DNA of 64,000 nucleotides from Streptococcus parasanguinis CC87K (GCF_000507765.1 NZ_KI669404.1:1-64000); one strand, 5' to 3'; positions 45,991 through 55,776 are shown, numbered from the stretch's first letter. Notes: generated by a model from the letters alone, not told the origin. Made by a program: numbers and translations.

Positions 45991-46313
45991 TGTACCATTC
46001 AGGAAATAGTGAATTAGAACAACTAGAAGATCGACATTACCGCTTCAACCAGAAACTGAGCGAGTTGGAGTGGGATTATGCGGATATGCGTATGGATGTC
46101 CGCCAACATACAGAAAATTTAGTAGACTGGCTGAGTGCCCTGCATTTTCAAGCCCCAAGTGCGGAGGCTCAAAGTGGCTTGGAGCGTTTATTTGCCTTGC
46201 AAGAAGAGTTTGAGGCAGAACTCAAGCGCTATGAAGAGCGTTTAGAAGAAGAGCGTGAGCGCGAGCAGCAAGAGTACTATAAGCAGCGCCAACAATTAGA
46301 ACAAGGTGATTGA
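45990..46313 (+). CDS. Unknown coiled-coil protein, third of the set
   Basis: 107 residues, strongly helical and very charged, with Glu/Arg/Gln-rich coiled coils at about 1-45 and 65-105. Start ATG 45990 fits AAGGAGGT 6 bases upstream (a GTG three bases earlier is too close). Similar in size and style to the DUF3958 type coiled-coil partners of LXG effectors, a guess only. Terminator follows at 46315. Confidence 0.72.
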   Translation: MYHSGNSELEQLEDRHYRFNQKLSELEWDYADMRMDVRQHTENLVDWLSALHFQAPSAEAQSGLERLFALQEEFEAELKRYEERLEEEREREQQEYYKQRQQLEQGD

Positions 46314-46314
46314 A

Positions 46315-46349
46315 ACATTCCTCTGGTAGAGATAAGAGGAATGTTTTTG
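46315..46349 (+). terminator. Terminator after the helical protein set
   Basis: Perfect 9-bp stem ACATTCCTC/GAGGAATGT with T run. Confidence 0.9.
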
Positions 46350-46387
46350 TTTGCTCAAAAAACTTTTAAAAATGTGCTCATAAATTC

Positions 46388-46416
46388 TTGTAAGCGTTTA
46401 CTTAATATGTTATAAT
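46388..46416 (+). promoter_or_regulatory. Zn-dehydrogenase promoter with cre
   Basis: TTGTAA, 17 bases, TATAAT (extended by TG). TTGTAAGCGTTTACT over the -35 fits the cre consensus at 14 of 15 positions, so CcpA should repress in glucose. Confidence 0.8.
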
Positions 46417-46476
46417 ATTCACAAAGAAACGAAAATAAAATGGTTTTATCAAACCAACAAAGAAAAGGAGTCGCTT

Positions 46477-47529
46477 ATGAAAGCTGCAACCTATGTCTCT
46501 GCAGGCAATCTGCAACTGATTGACCAACCAAAACCAGTGATCAAAAACCCAACGGATGCCATTGTGCGTGTCTTGAAGACAACCATCTGTGGGACAGACC
46601 TTCATATCCTAGGAGGAGATGTTCCAGCTTGTAAAGAAGGCACGATTTTAGGTCACGAAGGAATTGGGATTGTTGAAGAAGTCGGTGATGCGGTTACCAA
46701 CTTCAAGGTGGGCGACAAGGTCATTATCTCTTGTGTCACAGCTTGTAACACCTGCTACTACTGTAAACGTAGTCTTCCTTCTCACTGTGAAGATGGTGGT
46801 TGGATTTTGGGTCACTTGATCAACGGAACCCAAGCAGAGTATGTCCATATTCCACATGCGGATGGCAGTCTTTATCATGCGCCTGAAACGGTGGATGACG
46901 AAGCCTTGGTCATGCTCTCAGACATTCTCCCAACCTCTTATGAAATTGGGGTCCTCCCATCTCATGTGAAACCAGGGGACAATGTCTGTATCGTTGGAGC
47001 TGGTCCGATTGGCCTTGCGGCTCTTTTGACCGTTCAATTCTTCTCACCAGCTACGATTATCATGGTGGATTTATCTGAATCTCGTCTTGAAGCAGCTAAG
47101 AAATTTGGGGCAACTCACACCATCTGCTCCAGCGATATTGCGGAAATCAAGGCCTTTATCAATGAAGTGACGGATGGCCGTGGGGTTGATATTTCTATGG
47201 AATGTGTGGGTTATCCTGCTACCTTTGATGTCTGCCAAAACGTCATCTCTGTCGGTGGTCATATTGCCAATGTCGGTGTTCACGGAAAACCGGTTAGCTT
47301 CAATTTGGACGAATTGTGGATCAAGAACATTACCCTTAACACCGGTCTTGTCAACGCCAATACCACTGAAATGTTGCTCAATGTCTTGAAATCAGGCAAG
47401 ATCGATGCAACCAAGCTTATCACCCATCACTTCAAACTCTCAGAAGTTGAAAAAGCCTATGATGTCTTTAAACACGCGGGTGAAAACCACGCACTCAAGG
47501 TCATTATCGAAAATGATATCAGTAAATGA
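46477..47529 (+). CDS. Zinc-dependent alcohol dehydrogenase
   Basis: Medium-chain dehydrogenase, 350 residues, NAD(P)-dependent. Catalytic zinc ligands Cys38 (ICGTDLH), His59 and Glu60 (GHEGIG); structural zinc Cys in CVTACNTCYYCKRSLPSHC; Rossmann GAGPIGLAALL near 177. Substrate could be ethanol, secondary alcohols or butanediol. The cre over its -35 suggests use when good sugars are scarce. Confidence 0.93.
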   Translation: MKAATYVSAGNLQLIDQPKPVIKNPTDAIVRVLKTTICGTDLHILGGDVPACKEGTILGHEGIGIVEEVGDAVTNFKVGDKVIISCVTACNTCYYCKRSLPSHCEDGGWILGHLINGTQAEYVHIPHADGSLYHAPETVDDEALVMLSDILPTSYEIGVLPSHVKPGDNVCIVGAGPIGLAALLTVQFFSPATIIMVDLSESRLEAAKKFGATHTICSSDIAEIKAFINEVTDGRGVDISMECVGYPATFDVCQNVISVGGHIANVGVHGKPVSFNLDELWIKNITLNTGLVNANTTEMLLNVLKSGKIDATKLITHHFKLSEVEKAYDVFKHAGENHALKVIIENDISK

Positions 47530-47565
47530 AGTGGCAACTAATATTTGTTCATAGTTTTTTTAGAT

Positions 47566-47591
47566 GGACCAGAGAAATTCTGGTCCTATTT
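47566..47591 (+). terminator. Hairpin after the Zn-dehydrogenase
   Basis: GGACCAGA/TCTGGTCC stem; T tail weak (TATTTTC). Confidence 0.6.
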
Positions 47592-47616
47592 TCAACCCCA
47601 AATAGCCGATGATTCC

Positions 47617-47666
47617 TTGCAAAATAAATTTGATGTCTTATAATATAAGTGCAGAAAACGATTACA
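47617..47666 (+). promoter_or_regulatory. Promoter and cre-like site of the small membrane protein
   Basis: TTGCAA, 16 bases, TATAAT at 47639-47644. Downstream, CAGAAAACGATTACA (47652-47666) matches cre at about 13 of 15 positions, in roadblock position. Confidence 0.6.
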
Positions 47667-47687
47667 TAAAGAGAAAGGTGTGATCTT

Positions 47688-48074
47688 ATGAAACGGTTTC
47701 GTTATCATCATGAATTCTGGATGGACTTCCATTTCTGGATCTTGGTCTTGCTTTTAGCGGCTGTAGCTTTGATGATGCAGGCTCCGCTTTCGGTAGTTAG
47801 CCTAGCTTATCTTGCTTTTGTTGGGATTTTGATTCTGTTGCAGGTCTTTCAACCGCCTGTATCGACACGTCAGTACCCTGAAGGAAGCTACCACTTCAAT
47901 TGGAACTTCTACCGGGATATCAGACTGTATATCGATCTCTTTGTCTTAGCTGGTCTCTTGGCAGGCCCGATCGCTTCATCGGATATGGTCTATTGGATCT
48001 TGCTTGGAGCCGTCGTCGGCTCTATTGGCTTTGTATTTGTCGTAAAGGAAAAAGCGACTCAAAAGATGGCTTAG
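47688..48074 (+). CDS. Small membrane protein, unknown
   Basis: 128 residues with four hydrophobic helices in two pairs (about 15-33, 36-52, 82-98, 100-118) and a His-rich N-terminus (RYHHEFWMDFHFW). Not recognised. GAAAGG lies before the ATG. Single gene between a promoter with a cre-like site and a strong terminator. Confidence 0.8.
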   Translation: MKRFRYHHEFWMDFHFWILVLLLAAVALMMQAPLSVVSLAYLAFVGILILLQVFQPPVSTRQYPEGSYHFNWNFYRDIRLYIDLFVLAGLLAGPIASSDMVYWILLGAVVGSIGFVFVVKEKATQKMA

Positions 48075-48090
48075 GGAATCACCATGTCCT

Positions 48091-48126
48091 AGATCTCTGA
48101 AACTAGTTTCAGAGATCTTTTTATTT
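48091..48126 (+). terminator. Terminator after the small membrane protein
   Basis: Perfect 28-base palindrome with a long T run, also partly usable in the other direction. Confidence 0.92.
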
Positions 48127-48168
48127 TCCCATAAAATGTGAAACTATAATCCAATTGCACGATTAATA

Positions 48169-48197
48169 TTGTAAGCGCTTTAAAAATAGATTATAAT
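48169..48197 (+). promoter_or_regulatory. nanE promoter with cre
   Basis: TTGTAA, 17 bases, TATAAT. TTGTAAGCGCTTTAA covers the -35 and fits cre at 14 of 15 positions. Sialate use is thus likely under CcpA control. Confidence 0.78.
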
Positions 48198-48244
48198 CAA
48201 TTTACAAGTACTCGAGTTGCCTTATTATCAAAGGAGAAGGAGTT

Positions 48245-48943
48245 ATGTCAAAGATTACAAAAGATGAACTGATTGAACAAATCAAAGACGGCATCATTGT
48301 TTCTTGTCAAGCTCTCCCTCATGAACCGCTCTATACAGAAGCAGGAGGAGTCATTCCTCTCTTGGTCAAAGCGGCTGAGCAGGGTGGAGCTGTCGGAATC
48401 CGAGCCAATAGTGTCCGGGATATCAAGGAAATCAAGGAAGTGACCAAGTTACCGATCATTGGGATTATCAAACGCGATTACCCACCTGAAGAACCCTTTA
48501 TCACGGCTACTATGAAAGAAGTCGATGAGTTGGCAGCTTTGGATATCGCGGTCATTGCGCTTGATTGTACCAAACGTCCACGTCATGATGGACTTTCGAT
48601 TAGTGACTTTATCCATCAAGTCAAAGAGAAATATCCAGACCAACTCTTGATGGCTGATACCTCTACTCTGGAAGAAGGATTGACAGCTGTCGAAGCGGGA
48701 GTAGACTTTGTCGGAACGACCCTTTCGGGCTATACGGACTACAGTCCGAAGGTTGATGGGCCAGATTTTGAACTGATCCATAGCCTCTGTCAAGCAGGAG
48801 TGGATGTCATCGCAGAAGGCAAGATCCACTATCCTGATCAGGCCAAGAAAATCCATGACCTTGGGGTTCGCGGGATCGTTGTAGGTGGCGCCATTACCCG
48901 ACCGAAAGAGATCACCGAGCGCTTTGTCGCAGCCTTAAAATGA
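48245..48943 (+). CDS. nanE: N-acetylmannosamine-6-phosphate 2-epimerase
   Basis: Turns ManNAc-6-P into GlcNAc-6-P in sialic acid breakdown. TIM barrel of 232 residues: [13 protein letters not shown] at the N-terminus, [28 protein letters not shown] and [12 protein letters not shown] with the catalytic Lys. GGAGAAGG before the ATG. First gene of the sialate region. Confidence 0.93.
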   Translation: MSKITKDELIEQIKDGIIVSCQALPHEPLYTEAGGVIPLLVKAAEQGGAVGIRANSVRDIKEIKEVTKLPIIGIIKRDYPPEEPFITATMKEVDELAALDIAVIALDCTKRPRHDGLSISDFIHQVKEKYPDQLLMADTSTLEEGLTAVEAGVDFVGTTLSGYTDYSPKVDGPDFELIHSLCQAGVDVIAEGKIHYPDQAKKIHDLGVRGIVVGGAITRPKEITERFVAALK

Positions 48944-49105
48944 GAAAACAAAACAGTAGATTGAAGGAGGAGGAGACCCAATAGAGAGTAGTCGAATTCA
49001 TTTAATGAGAATGTTTCAGTGAAGGGATAACGATGTAGATTTCAAGAAGGAAGTCATATTTGCTTAACTTTCTGTAACATAAATCTAGTGTTAAAGGAGA
49101 AATAG

Positions 49106-49558
49106 ATGATATTTGATGATTTAACAAACATAAAATTGTACAAAGGGATTCATCCTAATCTGGATCAAGCGATTGATTTTCTCTATGAACACCGGAAAGA
49201 TTCTTTTGAGCTAGGGAGATATGATATCGACGGTGACAAGGTCTTTCTCGTTGTTCAAGAAAACACCCTTAACAAAGATGAAAATAATCGCTTTGAACAT
49301 CATCGCCGTTATGCCGACCTTCATTTATTAGTTGAAGGGCATGAATTCTCTAGCTACGGTTCCCGTATCCTAGATGAAGCTATTCCATTTGATGAAGCAA
49401 GTGATATTGGCTTTGTTCATTGTGAGAAATTCTATCCACTTCATTTGGGCTATCATAATTTTGCAGTCTTCTTCCCTGGTGAACCTCACCAACCAAATGG
49501 TTATTCAGGTCAGGAAGAAACAGTCAGAAAATATTTATTCAAAATTGCGATTGATTAG
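49106..49558 (+). CDS. YhcH/YjgK/YiaL protein (NanQ-like sialic acid anomerase)
   Basis: 150 residues, cupin-like fold of the DUF386 family. Landmarks NRFEHHRRYADLHLLVEG with metal-binding His, and FPGEPHQPNG. In E. coli YhcH (NanQ) speeds sialic acid anomer change; location beside nanE fits. AAAGGAG before ATG. The 160 bases before it show no clear promoter. Confidence 0.85.
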   Translation: MIFDDLTNIKLYKGIHPNLDQAIDFLYEHRKDSFELGRYDIDGDKVFLVVQENTLNKDENNRFEHHRRYADLHLLVEGHEFSSYGSRILDEAIPFDEASDIGFVHCEKFYPLHLGYHNFAVFFPGEPHQPNGYSGQEETVRKYLFKIAID

Positions 49559-49671
49559 ATGTCTTAAATAGAAAATGGAGGAGATAGGCAATATAGTTAG
49601 TTTTTTCGGAGAAGTTAAGTCTTCAAAGCGCTGATTACATATTTTGTATTTAAAACAGAAAGAGGAAAACA

Positions 49672-51021
49672 ATGAAAAATAGTAAGAAAATTCTTTTCGC
49701 TTTGGTTCTCGCGTTATTCGCATTGTTTGTCACTGCATGTTCATCTTCAAAAAATGATGCAGAAGGAAGTAATAAAACTGGAGAATTATCTGGTGAAATT
49801 GTAATGTGGCACTCATTTACTCAGGGGCCTCGGTTAGAAAGTATTCAAAAATCAGCTGATGAGTTCATGAAGAAGCATCCAAAAGTTAAAATCAAGATTG
49901 AGACATTTTCATGGAATGACTTCTATACAAAATGGACGACTGGATTAGCAAATGGCAATGTTCCAGATATTAGTACAGCTTTGCCAAACCAAGTTATGGA
50001 AATGGTAAATTCAGATGCCTTAGTTCCATTGAATGATACCGTTAAGAAAATCGGAGAAGATAAATTTAATAAAACAGCATTAGATGAAGCGAAGGTTGAT
50101 GGCAATTTTTATTCTGTTCCTTTGTATTCACATGCTCAAGTCATGTGGGTTCGCACTGATTTATTGAAACAATATAATATTGAAGTTCCAAAAACATGGG
50201 ACCAGTTGTATGAAGCTTCAAAAAAATTAAAAGAAAATGGAGTTTATGGATTGTCTGTTCCTTTTGGGACAAATGACCTGATGGGTACACGCTTCTTAAA
50301 TTTCTACGTACGAAGCGGTGGCGGAAGTCTGTTGACAAAAGATTTGAAAGCTAACTTGACAAGCAAGCTGGCCCAAGATGGAATTAAATATTGGGTGAAG
50401 ATGTACAAGGAATTTTCTCCTAAAGATTCATTGAACTTTAATGTCTTGCAGCAAGCTACTTTGTTCTATCAAGGAAAGACAGCCTTTGACTTTAACTCAG
50501 GTTTCCATGTAGGTGGTATTCAAGCAAATAGCCCTCAATTGATTGATGCAATTGACGCCTATCCGATTCCAAAAGTAAAAGAATCAGATAAAGATTATGG
50601 TATTGAAACTTCTAATATTCCATTGGTAGTTTGGAAGAATTCCAAACATCCAGAAGTAGCGAAAGCATTCTTAGAATCTTTGTATGAAAAGAAAGATTAT
50701 ATTAGCTTCTTAGATTCAACTCCTGTTGGAATGTTGCCTGCCATCAAAGGAATTAGTGATGATCCAGCCTATAAAGATAATGACGTTCGCAAGAAATTCC
50801 AACATGCAGAAGAAGTTATTACAAAAGCAGCAGAAAAAGGTACAGCTATTGGATATGAAAATGGTCCAAGTGTTCAAGCTGGAATGTTAACAAACCAACA
50901 TATCATTGAACAAATGTTCCAAGATATTATTACAAATGGTAAAGATCCAATGGAGGCTGCTAAGGATGCAGAAAAACAATTGAACGATTTATTCGAAACT
51001 GTAGCAGTTGATGTTAAATAA
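49672..51021 (+). CDS. ABC transporter sugar (sialic acid) binding lipoprotein
   Basis: 449 residues. Lipoprotein signal with lipobox FVTAC, lipidated Cys23, then the SBP type 1 fold (family of SatA and other sugar-binding proteins). Catches the ligand outside the membrane for the two permeases that follow. Context suggests sialic acid or its 2,7-anhydro form. AGAGG precedes the ATG. A hairpin after it lets it be made in excess over the permeases. The ATPase (probably shared MsmK) is not here. Confidence 0.9.
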   Translation: MKNSKKILFALVLALFALFVTACSSSKNDAEGSNKTGELSGEIVMWHSFTQGPRLESIQKSADEFMKKHPKVKIKIETFSWNDFYTKWTTGLANGNVPDISTALPNQVMEMVNSDALVPLNDTVKKIGEDKFNKTALDEAKVDGNFYSVPLYSHAQVMWVRTDLLKQYNIEVPKTWDQLYEASKKLKENGVYGLSVPFGTNDLMGTRFLNFYVRSGGGSLLTKDLKANLTSKLAQDGIKYWVKMYKEFSPKDSLNFNVLQQATLFYQGKTAFDFNSGFHVGGIQANSPQLIDAIDAYPIPKVKESDKDYGIETSNIPLVVWKNSKHPEVAKAFLESLYEKKDYISFLDSTPVGMLPAIKGISDDPAYKDNDVRKKFQHAEEVITKAAEKGTAIGYENGPSVQAGMLTNQHIIEQMFQDIITNGKDPMEAAKDAEKQLNDLFETVAVDVK

Positions 51022-51027
51022 TAATAG

Positions 51028-51058
51028 CAGAGGCTACAATAATGTAGCCTCTGTTTTT
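51028..51058 (+). terminator. Partial terminator between binding protein and permeases
   Basis: Perfect 10-bp stem (51028-51037 with 51044-51053), loop AATAAT, five T. In an operon, so likely an attenuator that sets the SBP-permease ratio. Confidence 0.85.
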
Positions 51059-51074
51059 AGAGAGGAAAAAGCAT

Positions 51075-51959
51075 ATGGTCAAAAATAGAAATTTGACTCG
51101 ATGGGTGTTTGTGTTACCTGCTATTATCATTGTTGGACTATTATTTGTTTACCCATTTTTCTCCAGCATTTATTTTAGCTTTACAAACAAACATTTGATC
51201 ATGCCGCGGTATAAATTTGTAGGATTAGCAAATTATAAAGCAGTTTTATCGGATCCTAATTTCTACAATGCCTTCTTCAACTCCCTTAAATGGACAGTCT
51301 TTTCTCTTGTGGGACAAGTGCTTGTTGGTTTTGTGTTAGCACTTGCATTGCACAGAGTTAGACGTTTTAAGAAGTTATATAGAACATTGTTGATTGTTCC
51401 TTGGGCCTTCCCAACAATTGTTATTGCCTTTTCTTGGCAATGGATTTTAAACGGGGTATATGGTTATCTACCTAACTTGATTGTGAAATTGGGACTGATG
51501 AATCATGTTCCTGGATTTTTGACAGAAAGTACCTGGGCCTTTATCTGTTTAGTATTTATTAATATTTGGTTTGGTGCCCCTATGATCATGGTCAATGTTC
51601 TATCTGCCTTACAAACGGTTCCGGAGGAACAGTTTGAAGCCGCTAGGATTGATGGAGCTTCCAGTTGGCAAGTTTTTAGATTTGTTATTTTACCTCACAT
51701 TAAAGTAGTAGTCGGATTACTTGTTGTACTGAGAACAGTATGGATCTTTAATAACTTTGATATTATTTATCTGATTACTGGTGGTGGCCCTTCAAACGCA
51801 ACAACAACATTGCCAATATTTGCATATAATCTCGGTTGGGGAACAAAACTTCTTGGGCGTGCCTCAGCGGTAACAGTCTTGCTATTTATTTTCTTATTGG
51901 CAGTATGTTTCATTTACTTTGGAGTAATTAGTAAATGGGAGAAGGAGGGTAGAAAATGA
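51075..51959 (+). CDS. ABC sugar (sialic acid) permease 1
   Basis: 294 residues, six membrane helices, MalF-type. EAA motif EEQFEAARIDGASSWQVFRFVILP contacts the ATPase. GAGAGG upstream. Overlaps permease 2 by 4 bases. Confidence 0.92.
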   Translation: MVKNRNLTRWVFVLPAIIIVGLLFVYPFFSSIYFSFTNKHLIMPRYKFVGLANYKAVLSDPNFYNAFFNSLKWTVFSLVGQVLVGFVLALALHRVRRFKKLYRTLLIVPWAFPTIVIAFSWQWILNGVYGYLPNLIVKLGLMNHVPGFLTESTWAFICLVFINIWFGAPMIMVNVLSALQTVPEEQFEAARIDGASSWQVFRFVILPHIKVVVGLLVVLRTVWIFNNFDIIYLITGGGPSNATTTLPIFAYNLGWGTKLLGRASAVTVLLFIFLLAVCFIYFGVISKWEKEGRK

Positions 51960-52792
51960 TGAAGAGAAGAACAAATGTACTCCTTGATATTGGGTCACAT
52001 GTTGTTTTAGTTATTTCAACTATTATCGCAATTTTTCCTTTAATTTGGATCCTTCTATCTTCTGTAAAAGGAAAAGGTGAATTAACCCAGTTTCCAACAA
52101 GATTTTGGCCTAAACAGTTTACTCTCGATTATTTTACGCATGTTATTAATGACCTACATTTTATAAATAATATAAAAAATAGCTTATTAATCGCATTAAC
52201 GACAACTGTCATCGCTATTATTATTTCTGCAATGGCTGCTTACGGTATTGTTCGCTTCTTTCCAAAATTAGGGGCGATCATGTCTCGGTTGCTAGTCATT
52301 ACCTATATCTTCCCTCCGATCTTGTTGGCAATTCCTTATTCTATTGCTATTGCAAAAGTTGGATTAACCAATAGTTTAATTGGTTTAATGATTGTTTATC
52401 TTTCATTTAGTGTCCCTTATGCAGTGTGGTTGTTAGTAGGATTCTTCCAAACCGTTCCAATTGGAATCGAGGAAGCAGCAAAAATAGATGGCGCGAATAA
52501 ATTTGTTACCTTCTATAAAGTGGTGTTGCCAATTGTTGCACCAGGTATTGTTGCTACAGCGATCTATACCTTTATCAATGCATGGAATGAATTCCTTTAC
52601 GCACTGATCTTGATCAACGATACAAGCAAGATGACGGTTGCAGTAGCTTTGCGTTCATTAAACGGTTCGGAAATACTGGATTGGGGAGATATGATGGCGG
52701 CATCTGTAATTGTGGTATTGCCTTCAATCATCTTCTTCTCAATTATCCAAAACAAAATCGCAAGTGGTCTTTCTGAAGGATCCGTAAAATAG
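51956..52792 (+). CDS. ABC sugar (sialic acid) permease 2
   Basis: 278 residues, six membrane helices, MalG-type, with EAA loop GIEEAAKIDGANKFVTFYKVVLP. Starts ATGATG at the end of permease 1; GGAGG lies upstream. Pairs with the previous gene. Confidence 0.92.
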   Translation: MMKRRTNVLLDIGSHVVLVISTIIAIFPLIWILLSSVKGKGELTQFPTRFWPKQFTLDYFTHVINDLHFINNIKNSLLIALTTTVIAIIISAMAAYGIVRFFPKLGAIMSRLLVITYIFPPILLAIPYSIAIAKVGLTNSLIGLMIVYLSFSVPYAVWLLVGFFQTVPIGIEEAAKIDGANKFVTFYKVVLPIVAPGIVATAIYTFINAWNEFLYALILINDTSKMTVAVALRSLNGSEILDWGDMMAASVIVVLPSIIFFSIIQNKIASGLSEGSVK

Positions 52793-52817
52793 TAAAAATA
52801 GAAACAGGAGAAAAACA

Positions 52818-53924
52818 ATGGTTGTAAATTATGGTGTTGTTGGCACAGGATACTTTGGTGCTGAATTGGCAAGATATATGAAAGAAAATGACGGAGCAGT
52901 AATTACAGTTGTGTATGATCCAGAAAATGCAGAAGCTGTAGCAGAAGAATTAGGTGCCCGAGTGGCTTCATCACTCGATGAATTGGTTCAAAGTGATGAT
53001 GTGGACTGTGTGATTGTTGCTTCTCCTAATAATCTGCATAAAGAACCCGTTATTAAAGCTGCTCAGAATGGAAAAAATGTTTTTTGTGAAAAACCGATTG
53101 CCCTATCATATGAAGATTGTAAAGAGATGGTAGAAGCATGTAAAGAAAATGGTGTGATTTTCATGGCTGGTCATATTATGAATTTCTTTAATGGTGTTCA
53201 TCATGCTAAAGAATTGATCAACCAAGGAGTTGTTGGAGATGTTTTGTACTGTCATACAGCTAGAAATGGCTGGGAAGAACAACAACCATCCATTTCATGG
53301 AAAAAAATTCGTGAAAAGTCAGGAGGACATCTTTACCACCATATTCATGAGTTGGATTGCGTTCAATTTTTAATGGGAGGGATTCCTGAAACAGTTACGA
53401 TGACAGGCGGAAATGTTGCTCACCAAGGAGAAAACTTTGGCGATGAAGATGATATGATTTTTGTCAATATGGAATTCCCTGGTAAGCGATTTGCTTTGCT
53501 TGAATGGGGCTCAGCCTATCGTTGGGGAGAACACTATGTTCTGATTCAGGGGACGAAGGGTGCTATAAAATTAGACCTATTTAATTGTAAAGGTACTCTG
53601 AAAGTAGATGGAAAAGAATCATATTTCTTAATTCATGAATCTCAGGAAGAAGATGATGACCGTACAAGAATTTATCATAGCACGGAGATGGATGGTGCCA
53701 TTGCCTATGGTAAACCAGGGAAACGAACTCCATTGTGGCTTTCATCTGTTATTGATAAAGAAATGAAATACCTTCATGACATAATGAATGGTGCTCCTGT
53801 ATCAAAAGAATTTGAAAAACTATTAACCGGAGAAGCGGCGCTAGAAGCAATTGCATCTGCTGATGCTTGTACTCGTTCGATTAATGAGGACCGAAAAGTT
53901 AAATTATCAGAGATCATGGGTTAA
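52818..53924 (+). CDS. Gfo/Idh/MocA oxidoreductase, NanOx-like
   Basis: 368 residues. Rossmann GVVGTGYFGAELA, CEKPIAL and a substrate domain with HHIHELDCVQF. In sialate operons members of this family (NanOx, YjhC) reversibly convert 2,7-anhydro-Neu5Ac to Neu5Ac using bound NAD. Placed between transporter and NanA, this fits. AGGAG before ATG. Confidence 0.82.
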   Translation: MVVNYGVVGTGYFGAELARYMKENDGAVITVVYDPENAEAVAEELGARVASSLDELVQSDDVDCVIVASPNNLHKEPVIKAAQNGKNVFCEKPIALSYEDCKEMVEACKENGVIFMAGHIMNFFNGVHHAKELINQGVVGDVLYCHTARNGWEEQQPSISWKKIREKSGGHLYHHIHELDCVQFLMGGIPETVTMTGGNVAHQGENFGDEDDMIFVNMEFPGKRFALLEWGSAYRWGEHYVLIQGTKGAIKLDLFNCKGTLKVDGKESYFLIHESQEEDDDRTRIYHSTEMDGAIAYGKPGKRTPLWLSSVIDKEMKYLHDIMNGAPVSKEFEKLLTGEAALEAIASADACTRSINEDRKVKLSEIMG

Positions 53925-53955
53925 TAACATTACTGATACGACAAAAGGAGAAAAA

Positions 53956-54873
53956 ATGTCAGATTTAAAAAAATATGAAGGAGTCATCCCTGCTTTTTAC
54001 GCTTGCTATGATGACCAAGGAGAAATTAGCCCGGAGCGGGTGCGAGCGCTGGTAGAATATTTTATCGCGAAAGGTGTGCAGGGCTTGTATGTCAACGGAT
54101 CCTCCGGCGAATGTATTTACCAGAGCGTGGCCGATCGCAAGCTAGTCTTGGAAGAAGTCATGGCAGTGGCTAAAGGAAAATTGACCATCATCGCTCACGT
54201 AGCCTGCAACAATACCAAGGATAGCGTGGAATTGGCACGACATGCAGAAGACCTAGGAGTAGATGCCATTGCGGCCATTCCGCCGATTTACTTCCGCTTG
54301 CCAGAGTATAGTGTAGCCCACTATTGGAATGAAATCAGCGCAGCAGCGCCAAACACAAACTTTGTTATCTACAATATCCCGCAATTGGCAGGGGTGGCTT
54401 TGACACCGAGTCTTTATAAAGAAATGTTGAAAAACCCACGGGTCATTGGGGTGAAAAACTCTTCGATGCCTGTGCAGGATATTCAAACCTTTGCTTCTTT
54501 AGGTGGTGAAGACCACATCGTCTTTAATGGTCCAGATGAGCAATTCTTAGGTGGCCGTCTGATGGGAGCAGGAGCTGGTATTGGAGGTACCTATGGTGCT
54601 ATGCCAGAGCTCTTCTTGAAACTCAATCAGCTGATTGCTGAGAAAGACTTGGAGACTGCGCGTGACTTGCAGTTTGCCATCAATGACATTATCGGAGTCT
54701 TGACGTCTGCTCATGGAAACATGTATGGAGTCATCAAGGAAGTATTGCGGATCAACGAAGGGTTGGAATTAGGATCTGTTCGTTCCCCTTTGACGGCAGT
54801 AGTAGAAGCGGATCAAGAAGTGATCCAACGTGCTGCTCAACTCATTAAGGACACAAAAGACAGATTCCTTTGA
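53956..54873 (+). CDS. nanA: N-acetylneuraminate lyase
   Basis: Splits sialic acid into ManNAc and pyruvate. TIM-barrel class I aldolase of 305 residues: YVNGSSGECIY near 48 (GxxGE), Tyr139 in VIYNIPQ and Schiff-base Lys167 in IGVKNSS. Start ATG 53956 with AAAGGAG; codons further upstream overlap the previous gene and are rejected. (The lyase, not a sialidase that some call nanA.). Confidence 0.93.
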   Translation: MSDLKKYEGVIPAFYACYDDQGEISPERVRALVEYFIAKGVQGLYVNGSSGECIYQSVADRKLVLEEVMAVAKGKLTIIAHVACNNTKDSVELARHAEDLGVDAIAAIPPIYFRLPEYSVAHYWNEISAAAPNTNFVIYNIPQLAGVALTPSLYKEMLKNPRVIGVKNSSMPVQDIQTFASLGGEDHIVFNGPDEQFLGGRLMGAGAGIGGTYGAMPELFLKLNQLIAEKDLETARDLQFAINDIIGVLTSAHGNMYGVIKEVLRINEGLELGSVRSPLTAVVEADQEVIQRAAQLIKDTKDRFL

Positions 54874-54888
54874 TCAAAGGAGGTCTAG

Positions 54889-55776
54889 ATGAATCCATAT
54901 GTTGTAATTGATATCGGCGGAACGAGTATCAAATATGGTCTAGCCGATGCAGAAGGGCAACTCATAGAGACCCATGAAATGCCAACAGAGGCCCAAAAAG
55001 GAGGACCTCACATTCTTAAGACAACGAAAGAAATCGTAGCCCGTTATTTAAAGAAGCATGCCTTGGCAGGAGTTGCGATTTCCTCAGCTGGGATGGTGGA
55101 TCCTGATAAGGGAGAAATCTTTTATGCTGGACCACAAATTCCCAACTATGCTGGCACTCAATTCAAAAAGGAAATTGAGGAGGCCTTTCAGCTCCCTTGT
55201 GAGATTGAAAATGATGTCAATTGTGCTGGTCTTGCAGAGGTTACCACAGGGCATGCTATAGGATCGAACAATGCTGTTTGCCTGACAATTGGAACAGGAA
55301 TTGGCGGTTGCCTCCTGTTGGATGGTCAAGTCTTTCATGGCTTTAGCAATTCAGCTTGTGAAGTTGGCTATCTTCATTTGCCAGATGGCGCCTTTCAAGA
55401 TTTAGCTTCTACAACTGCCTTGGTCGAGTATGTGGCGGCGTGCCATGGCGATCCTTCAGACCAGTGGAATGGTCGCCGTATTTTCAAGCAGGCGACAGAA
55501 GGAGATAAGATCTGTATGGCAGGGATTGATCGGATGGTGGCCTACCTTGGAAAAGGATTAGCCAATATCGCCTACGTGGTCAATCCAGAGGTCATCGTTC
55601 TTGGAGGGGGGATTATGGCCCAGGAAGCCATCCTCAAACCAAAAATCTATCAAGCTCTGTGCGCCGAACTTGTACCTAGCCTAGCAGATAAAATCCGTTT
55701 GGAATTTGCTCACCATCAAAATGCTGCGGGTATGTTGGGGGCCTACTATCACTTTAGACAAAAACATGCAACATAA
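54889..55776 (+). CDS. nanK: ROK-family kinase (probable ManNAc kinase)
   Basis: 295 residues. ATP-binding VIDIGGTSIKYG, EVGYL, and GTGIGGCLLLDG. Expected to phosphorylate ManNAc to the NanE substrate. The usual ROK Cys-rich zinc motif (CxCGxxGC) is not seen after EVGYLHLPDG, so it belongs to a zinc-free subgroup. AAAGGAGG before ATG. Last gene of the operon. Confidence 0.88.
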   Translation: MNPYVVIDIGGTSIKYGLADAEGQLIETHEMPTEAQKGGPHILKTTKEIVARYLKKHALAGVAISSAGMVDPDKGEIFYAGPQIPNYAGTQFKKEIEEAFQLPCEIENDVNCAGLAEVTTGHAIGSNNAVCLTIGTGIGGCLLLDGQVFHGFSNSACEVGYLHLPDGAFQDLASTTALVEYVAACHGDPSDQWNGRRIFKQATEGDKICMAGIDRMVAYLGKGLANIAYVVNPEVIVLGGGIMAQEAILKPKIYQALCAELVPSLADKIRLEFAHHQNAAGMLGAYYHFRQKHAT

